Assembly: GCA_030848705.1 (NCBI GenBank)
Contig: CM061238.1
Coordinates: forward strand, 30,534,655 to 30,598,654
Source of the DNA: Heracleum sosnowskyi
Taxonomy: Eukaryota; Streptophyta; Magnoliopsida; Apiales; Apiaceae
Length of the DNA stretch: 64,000 nucleotides
Direction: 5' to 3'
This document shows, one piece after another, positions 22,996 through 32,890 of this stretch (position 1 is the stretch's first letter; each line of letters begins with the position of its first letter). The notes below the pieces were generated by a model. That model did no database searches, had not been told where the DNA came from, and was given only the letters and a program-made list of their open reading frames with translations. The translations under genes and the position numbers were made by a program.

Positions 22996-24573
22996 CAAGT
23001 CAATCCAAGCAGTGGACAACCAAGGGGTAATGCTGAAGACCTTGTTGAAGGTGAATTGGATGGAGAAATGGTGTTTATGTCCAAGGCAACTCAAGATGCA
23101 CTGCAAAGAAGACCTGCATCTAGACATCCTATTCTACCTCCTGTGACAATTAGAGAACCAACTTCAGCATCTCAAGAAACTGCTCTACAAAGAAGATGGA
23201 GAGAAATGGAGGAAGAAAACAAGCTTGGGAAAGGAAAAGGGAAACTGCCTGAATCCATCCATAAAGGACATTCTTGGACCAATGGTGCTGAGTTTGATCA
23301 AGAAGAAGCCAATACCATAATGGTGGATTACAGGGAGAGCACATTACAGAATCATGACACTGAGTTTTGTAGGATAGTGGGAGAAACAATGAATGCTCCA
23401 AGCAACATTCCATCCAATACTACAAAACTGCTAAAGGATCAAATCACCAGTGTCAGTGTAATGGTGAATGATAAGAAAAGATGGGCTGTAAGTATCTACT
23501 TTACTTCTGGCATATCTTATTTCATCACTATGGAATTATTGCAGAGTCTGCCAGCAAAGGTGTTGGTTGCTATGAAGGGAAAGATCAGGGCAACTCAAAC
23601 ACCTTTCAATGAAGTTTTGAACATACAAATCCAGAACTTGATCAATGAAAAGCTACCTGAAGTCTACACAAATCCACCAAGTGTTTTCTATAGATCTACT
23701 GCAAAGGATGGCACAAGAAGGAACAGCTTCATGAATTTGACTGGTACATCCAGGATGCAAACTGAGTCAATTCTGAGAGTGTTAGATGTAATACTTAGCT
23801 CAAATGCCAATCCAGGAAGAGTTTTTGCTGTTCAAGAGATCTACAAAATGCTGGTGTTGAGAGATAAGGCACTGGGAGCTAGAGTGAAGGAGCTAATCTC
23901 TAGAGCCAATGCCAAAAGAGCTGATCAAGGTGGAAGCTGCTTCTATGATACTCCTGTTCAAGATGATGATGATGATGATGAGATTGGAGGTGGTGAAGCT
24001 TCTGGAAATGCAGGAAATGCTGGTGGAAGTAATTCTGGGAATACTGGTATTCAATCTCAGAATGAAGGCGATGAAGAAACTCCTAGTCAAGAAAAGAAAG
24101 ATGCTGGTGCAACAGATGAAGAGGAGCCAAGAATACTGGAAGCTTTGGAGGCAAGCATTCTTAGATGTGCTATTGATTGCATAAATGCAGAAAAAGATGC
24201 TGTCACCAAAGATACTGTCGACAAGGAAACTGTCATAGAAGATGCTGTCATGGAAGATACTGTCGACAAAGGTGCTGTCAAGGAAGATTCTGTCAAGGAT
24301 GAAACCAAAGCTACTGTCAAGCCCAAAAGACTGAAAGCTAAAGCAAAAGCATGGTTTTCTAGACAAAAACTTCCAGGGAAGCACAAGTACTCAGGAAAAG
24401 AAAAGGCTACTGGATTAGGAAGAAATCTATGGATGCCAATTCAATCAATACCTCCCAACAGTCTTAAGGTACAACAAATGCAATCAAAAGATATCAAGAG
24501 TGTTGAGATTAAGCTGGATGCAAATCAAGAGGTTTCTGAGTACATACTATGGTGGCCAGAATCAAGATCTATG

Positions 24574-24578
24574 AGGGC
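24574..24578 (+). repeat. Target-site duplication of B2, left copy (AGGGC)
   Basis: AGGGC precedes the 5' LTR and recurs at 39097-39101 after the 3' LTR. Confidence 0.95.
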
Positions 24579-25633
24579 TGTTGGGATTTATGGGTGATAG
24601 CATAGAAACATCTTAACTTTGATTGTACTTAATTTTTTAAATTAAGTAGAACATACTGTCATAGCCAAAGTATGTTCTTGTAATCAGTATGTAATGTTAT
24701 TCTAGTTGTATTGTTTGAAAGAAGTTCACTTATGTGTTCAAGCCTCAAAGAATGCTTTTTGGATGACAACATGAATAAAGGTTACTGTCCTAAAGCTGTG
24801 ACAGTAAGATTACAAGAAGACAGAATGTTGCAAGTCACGACAGCATATTCACTCTGACAGCAACATTGGCGGAAGACTACGCGACAGCAACTATTGCCCT
24901 CGACAGCAAGTTTGGGATCCTCGACAGCACTCTATGCGGGGAACTCATACTGTCACCAAAAGATCATTCCTGTGACAGCAAGCTTTGCGGCAAAAGTAAC
25001 TGTCTCAATAAAGATCCTTATGCTAGGTATCTTTCTCAGTCAAATCCCGTGACAGTTTAAATGTTCAAGAAACAGGCGTGATGCAGCATCCCTAAGCTGC
25101 ACCAAGTCTGCAAGACTACGACAGAAGCTTCAAGGCACTACAAATCAAAAGCGAATCAATTCAAGAGCAAGGTCAAGTCTTTATCTGCTGAATTGGTTTA
25201 GCTGGAAATAGAATGAATCTAGGTTGCTTTCTTTGTAATGTATATCTGACATGTTAGCAATTTAGGAAAGTCACATGGGTAAGACAATCTGTAAGAAGCT
25301 GCCACTTGACAGTGACAGCAGCTTCACAAACCCGTGACTGATAGTTATAGGGTTAGTCCTATACCTTCTATCAACTCATTCTAGAATAGTAACGAAGACA
25401 AGCAAGTGTCTTTGAAGAAAACCCGAAGCTCGAGAATTCTTTCTTGAGGTTGTAGCAACACTTTGCAAAATAAATAAAACATTTATTTTGTGAATCTTGT
25501 TCTTACTTAATACTGTTCGTGATTGCATATATTGCTGATAACGTTTAATCTTGATTTTAGTTGTTGAAATTTAGATTGAATTTTATCAGTATTGCATTCA
25601 TCCCCCCCCTTCTGCAATACACAAGGACTAACA
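24579..25633 (+). repeat. B2 5' LTR with CTGTC/GACAG array
   Basis: 1055 bp, from TGTTGGGATTT to GGACTAACA. I count 16 CTGTC or GACAG words, against about two expected by chance. Those at about 24838-24930 are GACAGC spaced about 17-24 bases apart. The short ORF at 24866-25060 reads through this array and is not supported as a gene. A C-run and CTTCTGC precede the 3' end. Confidence 0.95.
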
Positions 25634-25635
25634 AC

Positions 25636-25650
25636 TGGTATCAGAGCGTT
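25636..25650 (+). promoter_or_regulatory. B2 primer-binding site (initiator tRNA-Met)
   Basis: TGGTATCAGAGC, complementary to the 3' end of plant initiator tRNA-Met, starts two bases after the LTR. This is the standard copia primer. Confidence 0.95.
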
Positions 25651-25684
25651 CAGATTAACATACATATCTGAGATCCCGGAGAAA

Positions 25685-28303
25685 ATGCAGAAATCAAACA
25701 GTATCAAGATCCCAGCTTTTGATAAAGAGAACTACAGCATTTGGAAAAGAAAAATCTTGTTGTTTATCAAAGCTGCAAATTCACTATACCCAGGTATACT
25801 CGAGAATGGTCCTTTCATTCCAAGAAAGGAAATTGAAGCCACAACAGTAAATGGTGAGATTATTCCTGCACATTGGGTTCCCAAAGATCCCTCAGAAATC
25901 TTGGAACCTGAAAAGGAGAAAATGGTGCTAGATGATCATTTGCAACTTATCTTGCTCGATTCTCTCACGCTGGATAAAGCCATGTGTGGAAGTGTAATAA
26001 GCTGCACATCAGCCAAGGAGATGTGGATCAGGTTAGCCTTACTCTGTGAAGGAAGTGAAGAGGTTAAGGGCAACCAAATGCAAATTCTAATATCTCAATA
26101 TGAGGCATTCATGGCCAAGCCTGGTGAAGACTTAACCTCCATGTTTGAAAGGTTCAGTAAGCTCTTAACTGAATTACAGATACATGGCAAGTACTATGAC
26201 AGAAAAGAATTAAATGTCAAGTTCCTGCTCACACTGCCTGATCACCTTGAACACAAGACAACAGCCATACGAGAAGGAAGAGATCTCAACACTATAACCT
26301 TTGAGACACTTTATGGAATTCTGAAATCTTATGAACTCGAACTCTTTCAAAAGAGAGCCATACAAAGTGGAACAAGGAACAAGATGGCTAATATGTCAAG
26401 TGCCCTAGTAGCACATGTGCCAAGGATCACACAGCCAAGTGAAGTACTACAGATCACACAATCAACCCCAACACAGACCTTGAAGATAGAAGAGGTGGTT
26501 GAAGATGATGAGAAAGTGGTACTACAGCTTAAAGATGTGGAAGATGAAGACTTCTACACAATGGAGGAACTGGAAAGCATGGACAACCCTACTATGGCTT
26601 ACATGGCCAAGAAGTTCAAGAACTTTAGGTTCAAGAAGGATAGGTCATACAAGCCTCAAGGCCAAGCATCCAAGTTCAGCAAAGGAAGCTCATCAAAGGC
26701 TGCTGTGGGAAGTTCAACCAAAGGAGGATACAAAACTGGATTTGTGGATAGATCAAAGTTCAAATGTTACAACTGTGGTGAACCTGGTCATTTTGCTACT
26801 GAATGCAAAAGACCCAAACAGGTTCAAAGATATGAGAAAGGAACTGGTGGATACTCTAAGAAAAATCAAGGTAGAGCCTATGTGGCTGAAGGAAAGTGTT
26901 GGGATGATTCTGATGATGAAGAAGAGGAAGAATATGTTAACCTAGCTCTCATGGCTAGTACTGATGAGGTAGCATCAACATCTTCAAGTCAGGTACCTTC
27001 GCTTGTCTTACTTGATATGTCTACTGATGAGTACAAGAAAACCATTAAAGACTTAAGTGCTGAAATGTTCAATGTCTATACTAGCTTATCTGCTGCTAAT
27101 GAGGAAATCTCTAGACTAAGTAAGCTAAATGAAACACTTCAGTCTGAAAATGATTCTCTTTTTCTCAAAACCAGTTCACTAGGCTCTTTAGCTCAAGAGA
27201 ATGCTAAACTTAAAAATGAATTAAAATGTGCTAAGGAGGTTGAGGAATTCCTGAGGAATGAGATTGCTGAAAATGAATTTAAGATTAAGGCATATAGAAA
27301 CTCATCAAAGATAGTTCAGGATTACAATGATAAGCATACAGAAAATCAGTCTGTTGGTATAGGTTTTTCTTATGGTAGAAGACCTGGAAAGGAAACTGTG
27401 ATTCAAGATTGCCCTGGAGTTGCTGCTGTCAAACCCACCATTCTCAAGAAAGTTAAAACTCCTATTTTCAAAGCTGCTGAAATTGAGTTTGATGAAGAAG
27501 CCATGCTCATCAAACAAGAAATTTTTGATGAGGATGAAGGTGTTGACAGCACATTCAAGGAAGGAAAGGATACTGTCACAATCCCCAAGACAGTAAACTT
27601 ACCAAGCAATCAGACAGTAAGTTCAAAGGATGCTGTCACGATTGGCAAGACAGAATCTTTCAAAGATACTGTCAAGAATGATTCCAAGACAGTAACTCTC
27701 AAACCTTCTGTCAAGACAGTAGGAAGAAAAGATACTGTCAAGGATAGTTCGACAGCAACTTCTGAACATACTGTCAATCCAGTAACTCCCAAGTCTAGAA
27801 ACAGGAATGGTAAGGTAGGTGTCAATAAAGGAAATGGATACACTAATTTTGGAGGTGCTTCTAGGAAACTATGCAATAACTGTGGATCTACACATCACTT
27901 AACACATGTTTGTAAGAAACCAATTGAGGATAAGATCAATGCAACTGAACTCAATGGTAACTTACACAGAACCCCCCTTATGCATAGAACTATGAGTGTC
28001 TGTAATAACATTGATTGTATGCCATGCAAAATCACTGCCATGAGTACATGCTTTAACTTACCTGTTCTCTCTACTGAAAAATGCTCATACCTAAACACTG
28101 TTGAGACTTCTGAGCCTGCTGGCAACAGCAAAAAGGCTTCATCCACTAAGAAAAGGACCAAGTCCAATTCTAAACCTAAGTGGGTGAAAAGAGAAGTCAA
28201 ACAGGAAGTCTTTGATAATGCTTGTGATGTTGTGACTGAAAGAATCTCAGGAAACACTGAAACTGCAGGACCCAACAAAGATTGGGTACCATATGCAACT
28301 TAG
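25685..28303 (+). CDS. B2 Gag, intact
   Basis: 872 residues from the first ATG after the primer-binding site (MQKSNSIKIPAFDKENYSIW). An upstream ATG in the same frame lies inside the LTR and is unlikely to be used. A copia Gag domain (UBN2-like, YSIWKRKI) covers residues 10-230. A CCHC knuckle CYNCGEPGHFATEC lies near residue 361 and a second CCHC-like motif CNNCGSTHHLTHVC near 729. Between them are a coiled-coil-like region (about 450-560) and a stretch of repeated DTV/KTV words that coincides with the densest CTGTC/GACAG DNA. The frame ends in TAG, and pol follows in the same frame. Confidence 0.9.
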   Translation: MQKSNSIKIPAFDKENYSIWKRKILLFIKAANSLYPGILENGPFIPRKEIEATTVNGEIIPAHWVPKDPSEILEPEKEKMVLDDHLQLILLDSLTLDKAMCGSVISCTSAKEMWIRLALLCEGSEEVKGNQMQILISQYEAFMAKPGEDLTSMFERFSKLLTELQIHGKYYDRKELNVKFLLTLPDHLEHKTTAIREGRDLNTITFETLYGILKSYELELFQKRAIQSGTRNKMANMSSALVAHVPRITQPSEVLQITQSTPTQTLKIEEVVEDDEKVVLQLKDVEDEDFYTMEELESMDNPTMAYMAKKFKNFRFKKDRSYKPQGQASKFSKGSSSKAAVGSSTKGGYKTGFVDRSKFKCYNCGEPGHFATECKRPKQVQRYEKGTGGYSKKNQGRAYVAEGKCWDDSDDEEEEEYVNLALMASTDEVASTSSSQVPSLVLLDMSTDEYKKTIKDLSAEMFNVYTSLSAANEEISRLSKLNETLQSENDSLFLKTSSLGSLAQENAKLKNELKCAKEVEEFLRNEIAENEFKIKAYRNSSKIVQDYNDKHTENQSVGIGFSYGRRPGKETVIQDCPGVAAVKPTILKKVKTPIFKAAEIEFDEEAMLIKQEIFDEDEGVDSTFKEGKDTVTIPKTVNLPSNQTVSSKDAVTIGKTESFKDTVKNDSKTVTLKPSVKTVGRKDTVKDSSTATSEHTVNPVTPKSRNRNGKVGVNKGNGYTNFGGASRKLCNNCGSTHHLTHVCKKPIEDKINATELNGNLHRTPLMHRTMSVCNNIDCMPCKITAMSTCFNLPVLSTEKCSYLNTVETSEPAGNSKKASSTKKRTKSNSKPKWVKREVKQEVFDNACDVVTERISGNTETAGPNKDWVPYAT
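27543..27785 (+). repeat. In-frame CTGTC/GACAG array in B2 gag
   Basis: Thirteen words in about 245 bases, alternating between ACTGTCA (read as DTV or TV) and AAGACAGTA (read as KTV). It includes TCTGTCAAGACAGTA, a perfect short hairpin. B1 has the same array at 15105-15350 with twelve words. Confidence 0.9.
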
Positions 28304-31300
28304 AAACATTCTGTTTTGCAGGGTAAGAAGAAAAATCAGGTCATGTGGATAATTGACAGTGGTTGCTCAAGACACATGACAGGTGATAGAGCCCTGCTAT
28401 CACATTATGTAGAGAAAGCTGGCCCAATCATAACCTTTGGAGACAACAGCAAGGGTTACACAGTGGGATATGGCTGTCTGGAAATTGGAAATGTTGTCAT
28501 TGAAGATATTGCTCTTGTGGATGGATTGAAGCACAACCTACTCAGTGTCAGCCAATTCAGTGACAGCGGATTTAAGGTTGACTTTGACATGATGGTTTGC
28601 AACATCTATCACAAGAAGGATGGAAGCCTCTCTCTAAAAGGGGTCAGAAAAGGAAGCTTGTTTGTTGCTGATCTAAGCTCGACAAAGAAGGATAAAGTTT
28701 ACTGTTTTTATAGTAAAGCTACTGTTGGTGACAGTATGCTTTGGCACAGGAAGCTCTCACACGTCAACTTCAAGACAATGAATATTCTGATGAAGAAGGA
28801 GTTAGTGAGAGGTTTGCCCCAACAGGAATTCTGTCAAGAAGGACTGTGTGAAGATTGTCAAATGGGCAAACTGAGAAGAGCTGTGCACAAGTCCAAGCAA
28901 GTAAACACCAACACAGAAGCACTCAAGTTAATTCACATGGACCTCTTTGGACCAGTCAATGTACCATCAATGGCCAGAAAGAGGTATGCCTTAGTAATGG
29001 TGGATGATTACTCAAGGTACACTTGGGTGAAATTTCTTGAATCCAAAGATGAAGCTGCTCAAGTGATTATTGATCAAGTCAGAGTTCTTGATAGAACCCC
29101 AAACTCAAAAGTTCAAATCTTGAGGAGTGACAATGGTACAGAATTCAGAAATGCCACACTTGGAAATTTCTGTAAAGATGAAGGAATTGTACAACAATTC
29201 TCTGCTGCAAGAACTCCACAGCAGAATGGAGTTGTAGAAAGAAAGAACAGGACTCTCATTGAAGCAGCTAGAACTATGTTGCATGATGCTAAGTTACCAA
29301 CATATTTCTGGGCTGTCAACACAGCCTGTTATACTCAGAACAGAACCATGATCAACAAAACTCATGCAAGTACTCCTTACTGTCTGTTAACTGGAAAGAA
29401 ACCTACTGTCAAATATTTTCATGTGTTTGGGAGCAAATGCTTTATGATGAAAGACAACCATGAGAAGAAAGGAAAATTTGACACCAAGGCTTTTGAAGGA
29501 TTATTCATGGGTTACAGCACAGAAAGGACTGCCTAAAGAGTTTATGTTATGGAACACAGGATTATTGAAGAAAGTGTTAATGTCACATTTGATGAAACCA
29601 AGTTTCCAGGACTGCATGAAGAAGGAAAGATGCAGACATTCAGATTTGAGAATCAAGGATACCTGGAAACTGAGGAGATTGTAGATGAAGAACCTAGCTT
29701 CACCCAAATTGTTGAAGTTGACAAAGATGCTGTCAACACCACTTCTGTCAATCAAACTCCAGCTCAATCACACACCATAACATCTAACATTCAGAACAGT
29801 GTTGACACTGGAGACAATGAAGAACATGGTGGAGACAATGGTATTGATGAGCATTCAACTCAACAAGCTGAAGCAAATGTTCCTGTTCAATCAAGTAGCT
29901 TGCCCAGAATCACCAGGTGGACCAAGGATCACACAAATGACCTTATAATTGGTGATCCTAATTCTGGAGTGAGGACAAGGAACAAAGTCTCTGCTGACAG
30001 CATGTTTTCATGCTTCCTGTCACAAATGGAACCCAAGACAATTGATGAAGCATTGTTGGATTCTGACTGGGTGATAGCCATGCAAGAAGAGCTAAATCAG
30101 TTTGAAAGAAACAATGTATGGAAATTGGTTCCAAGACCTAAGGGAAAGTCAGTTATTGAGACCAAGTGGGTTTTCAGAAACAAACTTGATGAAAATGGAT
30201 TGGTGACAAGGAACAAAGCAAGGCTAGTGGCTAAAGGTTACTGTCAACAGGAGGGAATAGATTATGATGAGACATTTGCTCATGTTGCCAGACTTGAAGC
30301 TATAAGGATCTTTCTAGCTTATGCTGCACACTGCAACTTCAAAGTATTTCAGATGGATGTCAAAAGTGCCTTTCTAAATGGAGAGCTAGAAGAAGAAGTG
30401 TATGTGGAACAGCCACCAGGGTTTGAGGATGCTGACATGCATAACTTTGTGTACAAACTCTTCAAAGCTTTGTATGGACTAAAGCAAGCACCCAGGGCAT
30501 GGTATGACACACTTTCCACCTTTCTTCTGGAAAACCAGTTTACCAGAGGAGTTGTGGACAAGACACTTTTCTTCAAGCATCATGGCAAGGACATCATTCT
30601 GGTACAAATCTATGTGGATGATATCATTTTTGGTTCTACAAATGAGAAGCTGTGTGAGAAGTTTTCCCATCTCATGAGTAACAAATATGAGATGAGCATG
30701 ATGGGAGAATTGTCATTCTTTCTAGGGTTACAAATTCTTCAACAAACTGATGGAATCTTCATAAGTCAAGCTAAGTATATCAAGGAACTTCTCAAAAAGT
30801 TCAACTTGGAAGATTCATCTCCTGCAAGGACACCAATGTCCACAGCAACCAGTCTGGATCTTGACCCTAAAGGAAAGAAAGTTGACTCAAGCACCTATAG
30901 AGGCATGGTAGGATCTCTCCTATACCTAACTGCTAGCAGACCTGACATCATGTTTGCTACATGTCTCTGTGCAAGGTTTCAAAGTGATCCAAAGGAGTCA
31001 CACTTGGTAGCCATCAAGAGGATCTTTAGATACTTAAAAGGCACTCCTAACCTAGGCCTTTGGTATCCTAAGAATACTGGATTTGATCTAATTGGTTACT
31101 CAGACTCAGACTATGCTGGATGCAAGATTGACAGAAAAAGTACTACTGGTAGCTGTCAATTTCTTGGTGGAAGATTGGTCTCATGGTTTAGCAAGAAGCA
31201 GCATTCAGTTTCTACCTCAACTGCAGAAGCTGAGTACATTGCTGCAGGCAGTTGCTGTGCACAAATTCTATGGATGAAAAGTCAACTTCTAGATTATGGT

Positions 31301-31558
31301 CTAGTGTTAAGAGAAATTCCTATTTACTGTGACAACACTAGTGCCATAGCCATCTCAGACAATCCGGTTCAACACTCTAGGACAAAGCACATTGATATAA
31401 GACATCACTTTATCAGAGAGCATGTTGAACAAGGAACTGTGAAGCTGATTTATGTCCCAACTGACAAGCAACTTGCTGACATCTTCACTAAGCCATTGGA
31501 TGAAGCAACCTTCAACAGGTTGGTAAGTGAATTGGGAATGCTGAATCTGGTATGTTAA
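28304..31558 (+). pseudogene. B2 pol, one nonsense codon
   Basis: It continues the gag frame after a single TAG. Protease WIIDSGCSRHMTGD, integrase zinc region LWHRKLSHVN with CEDC, integrase HMDLFGP and RSDNGTEF, reverse transcriptase YVDDIIFGST, RNase H SDSDYAGC, DRKSTTG and TAEAEYIAAGS are all present. TAA at 29534-29536 replaces the TAC of B1 and cuts the protein after integrase. There is also an in-frame 6-base deletion (FWAVNTA for FWAEAINTA) and a His for Pro in TFAHVARLEA. Without readthrough it makes no reverse transcriptase. Confidence 0.9.
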
Positions 31559-31912
31559 TTTACTAAGGTTTCTAAATTTTCAATTCTTATTGAAGCTCAT
31601 GACAGCAACTTCAAACCTGCTGTCAAGAGAAGTTACTGTCTACTTGGTTTATGTCTGTTATGTGACAGCATGTGTTGATTTGACTTCTCATGTCAGTATT
31701 TTTGTGCCAGTCTCATACTTTTAAACCGTGTATGACTTTAATGTGGTTATCTGTTAAGTTTGAGAGTTAAAAATCTGTTCCATTGGACTTTCACACTCTT
31801 TTGCATTAATCTGTAGGATTAAAGGAGGACACGACCATTAATTACTTTTGTGGTAGTTGTATGGGTACTCTAACTGTTGACCATTAGACTTTAATCCTTA
31901 GACGGTTTTGCC

Positions 31913-31919
31913 TATAAAT
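31913..31919 (+). promoter_or_regulatory. TATA-like box before the B2 small ORF
   Basis: TATAAAT lies 51 bases before ATG 31964, exactly as in B1. About 60 bases of flanking sequence on each side are nearly unchanged between the copies, whereas the non-coding DNA just downstream of pol has drifted more. Confidence 0.5.
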
Positions 31920-31963
31920 TAACCTTAGGTTTCATCAGTCTGCTCTCAGTTTTAAAGTAAATA

Positions 31964-32223
31964 ATGGAAAACAAAGTAGGAATTGAAGTTGGTCTAAAGA
32001 AGTGTGTAGTGAACCCGACAATGAAGAGATCGACGAGCTCTTTGAAATATTGTTGGACGCCATGGATGAGATAGACGCGGAAAAGGAGGCCAAGGCTAAG
32101 GAAGAAGAAGCCAAGGCTGTGGAAGAAGAGAAGGAGCTTCAGGCACTTCTTGAAAAAGAAGGCCGCTCTGAAGAAGAGATTAAGGAAGAAGTCTTAGAAC
32201 TAGTTGATAAAATCATAGAATGA
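31964..32223 (+). pseudogene. B2 small acidic ORF, frameshifted
   Basis: It starts MENKVGIEVGLKKC. One base is missing near 32007-32012 relative to B1, so the start leads out of frame. The C-terminal 73 codons are open on their own from 32002 and encode an E/K/A-rich coiled-coil-like segment ending LELVDKIIE. The function is unknown. Confidence 0.55.
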
Positions 32224-32890
32224 TGTACTCAATGCTCAATCTTAATGATTTTATTAATGATAATAAAAAGTTCCTGCTTATGTGGTTATTGAGTTTTTGA
32301 TTTGTCTGTGTTAATTGCTTAATATCTGTGTTCAAAAGATTACATTGCTAAATCCATAATTTGTCGATATTAAGTTAAGTGTATGAATCAAGCATTCTAA
32401 TAAGTTCATGACAGAACCATTTACTAATCGAAGTTACTGTCGTTAAGAAGGATACTGTCATGTGTTTCTTGACAGCAACCTTCTTGACAGCAGGAAAAGA
32501 CTTTCTGTCAAGACTTGTAAAGGATACTGTCATTCATATGCTTAACGGTGACAGCAAGTTTTTACGCAATAGTTGCTGTCGCGCAAAACCTACTGTCACC
32601 ACCACTTCTTACTGACAGATTGTTTCTAGCGCACAGGTTACTGTCAACAATAGTGGACTGTTGTACTTGGATATTCACCCCACGATTGACAGTGAATAAC
32701 GGGCAGTAACTCACGTGTTAAGAGAGTGGGTTAAGACACGTCCTTTAACTCCACTTTTTGAGCAAACGTTTGAGAAACCCATATTTATTCTCCAGTTAAT
32801 CAGACATATCACTCTCACAAAACTCAAGGCAAAATACTTTTCTTCAAGCAAAAAGCTACTTTCTCACTTTCTTCTTTTCTTGAAATCTCC
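32224..32890 (+). other. B2 leader before the extra ORF, CTGTC/GACAG array
   Basis: Non-coding. I count about 13 CTGTC/GACAG words between 32405 and 32695. A pyrimidine-rich stretch ends at the ATG of the extra ORF. Confidence 0.75.

Larger units (their letters stand above)
20459..24578 (+). pseudogene. B1 extra 3' ORF, first part
   Basis: It starts MAPKQTLSQTNF, as in B2. TGA at 20627-20629 replaces CGA, and a 2-base insertion near 21165-21175 shifts the frame. After it 21139-24578 is open for over 1,100 codons until B2 interrupts it. The N-terminal 230 residues look like a plant retrotransposon accessory domain (LNKSYLRSAI, STGWNGIPSYIKKLTH). The middle is P/S/T-rich and the C-terminal part is folded-looking and K/E-rich. 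The gene resumes at 39102. Confidence 0.75.

Noticed and set aside
24838..24960. CRISPR-like regular spacing of GACAGC words
   Set aside because: The repeated word is about 6-7 bases and the spacing is uneven, in a plant retrotransposon LTR. It is not a CRISPR array.
24866..25060. 64-codon ORF in the LTR (also at 38329-38523 and 40428-40760)
   Set aside because: It only reads through the GACAG array and varies between copies; there is no protein signature.
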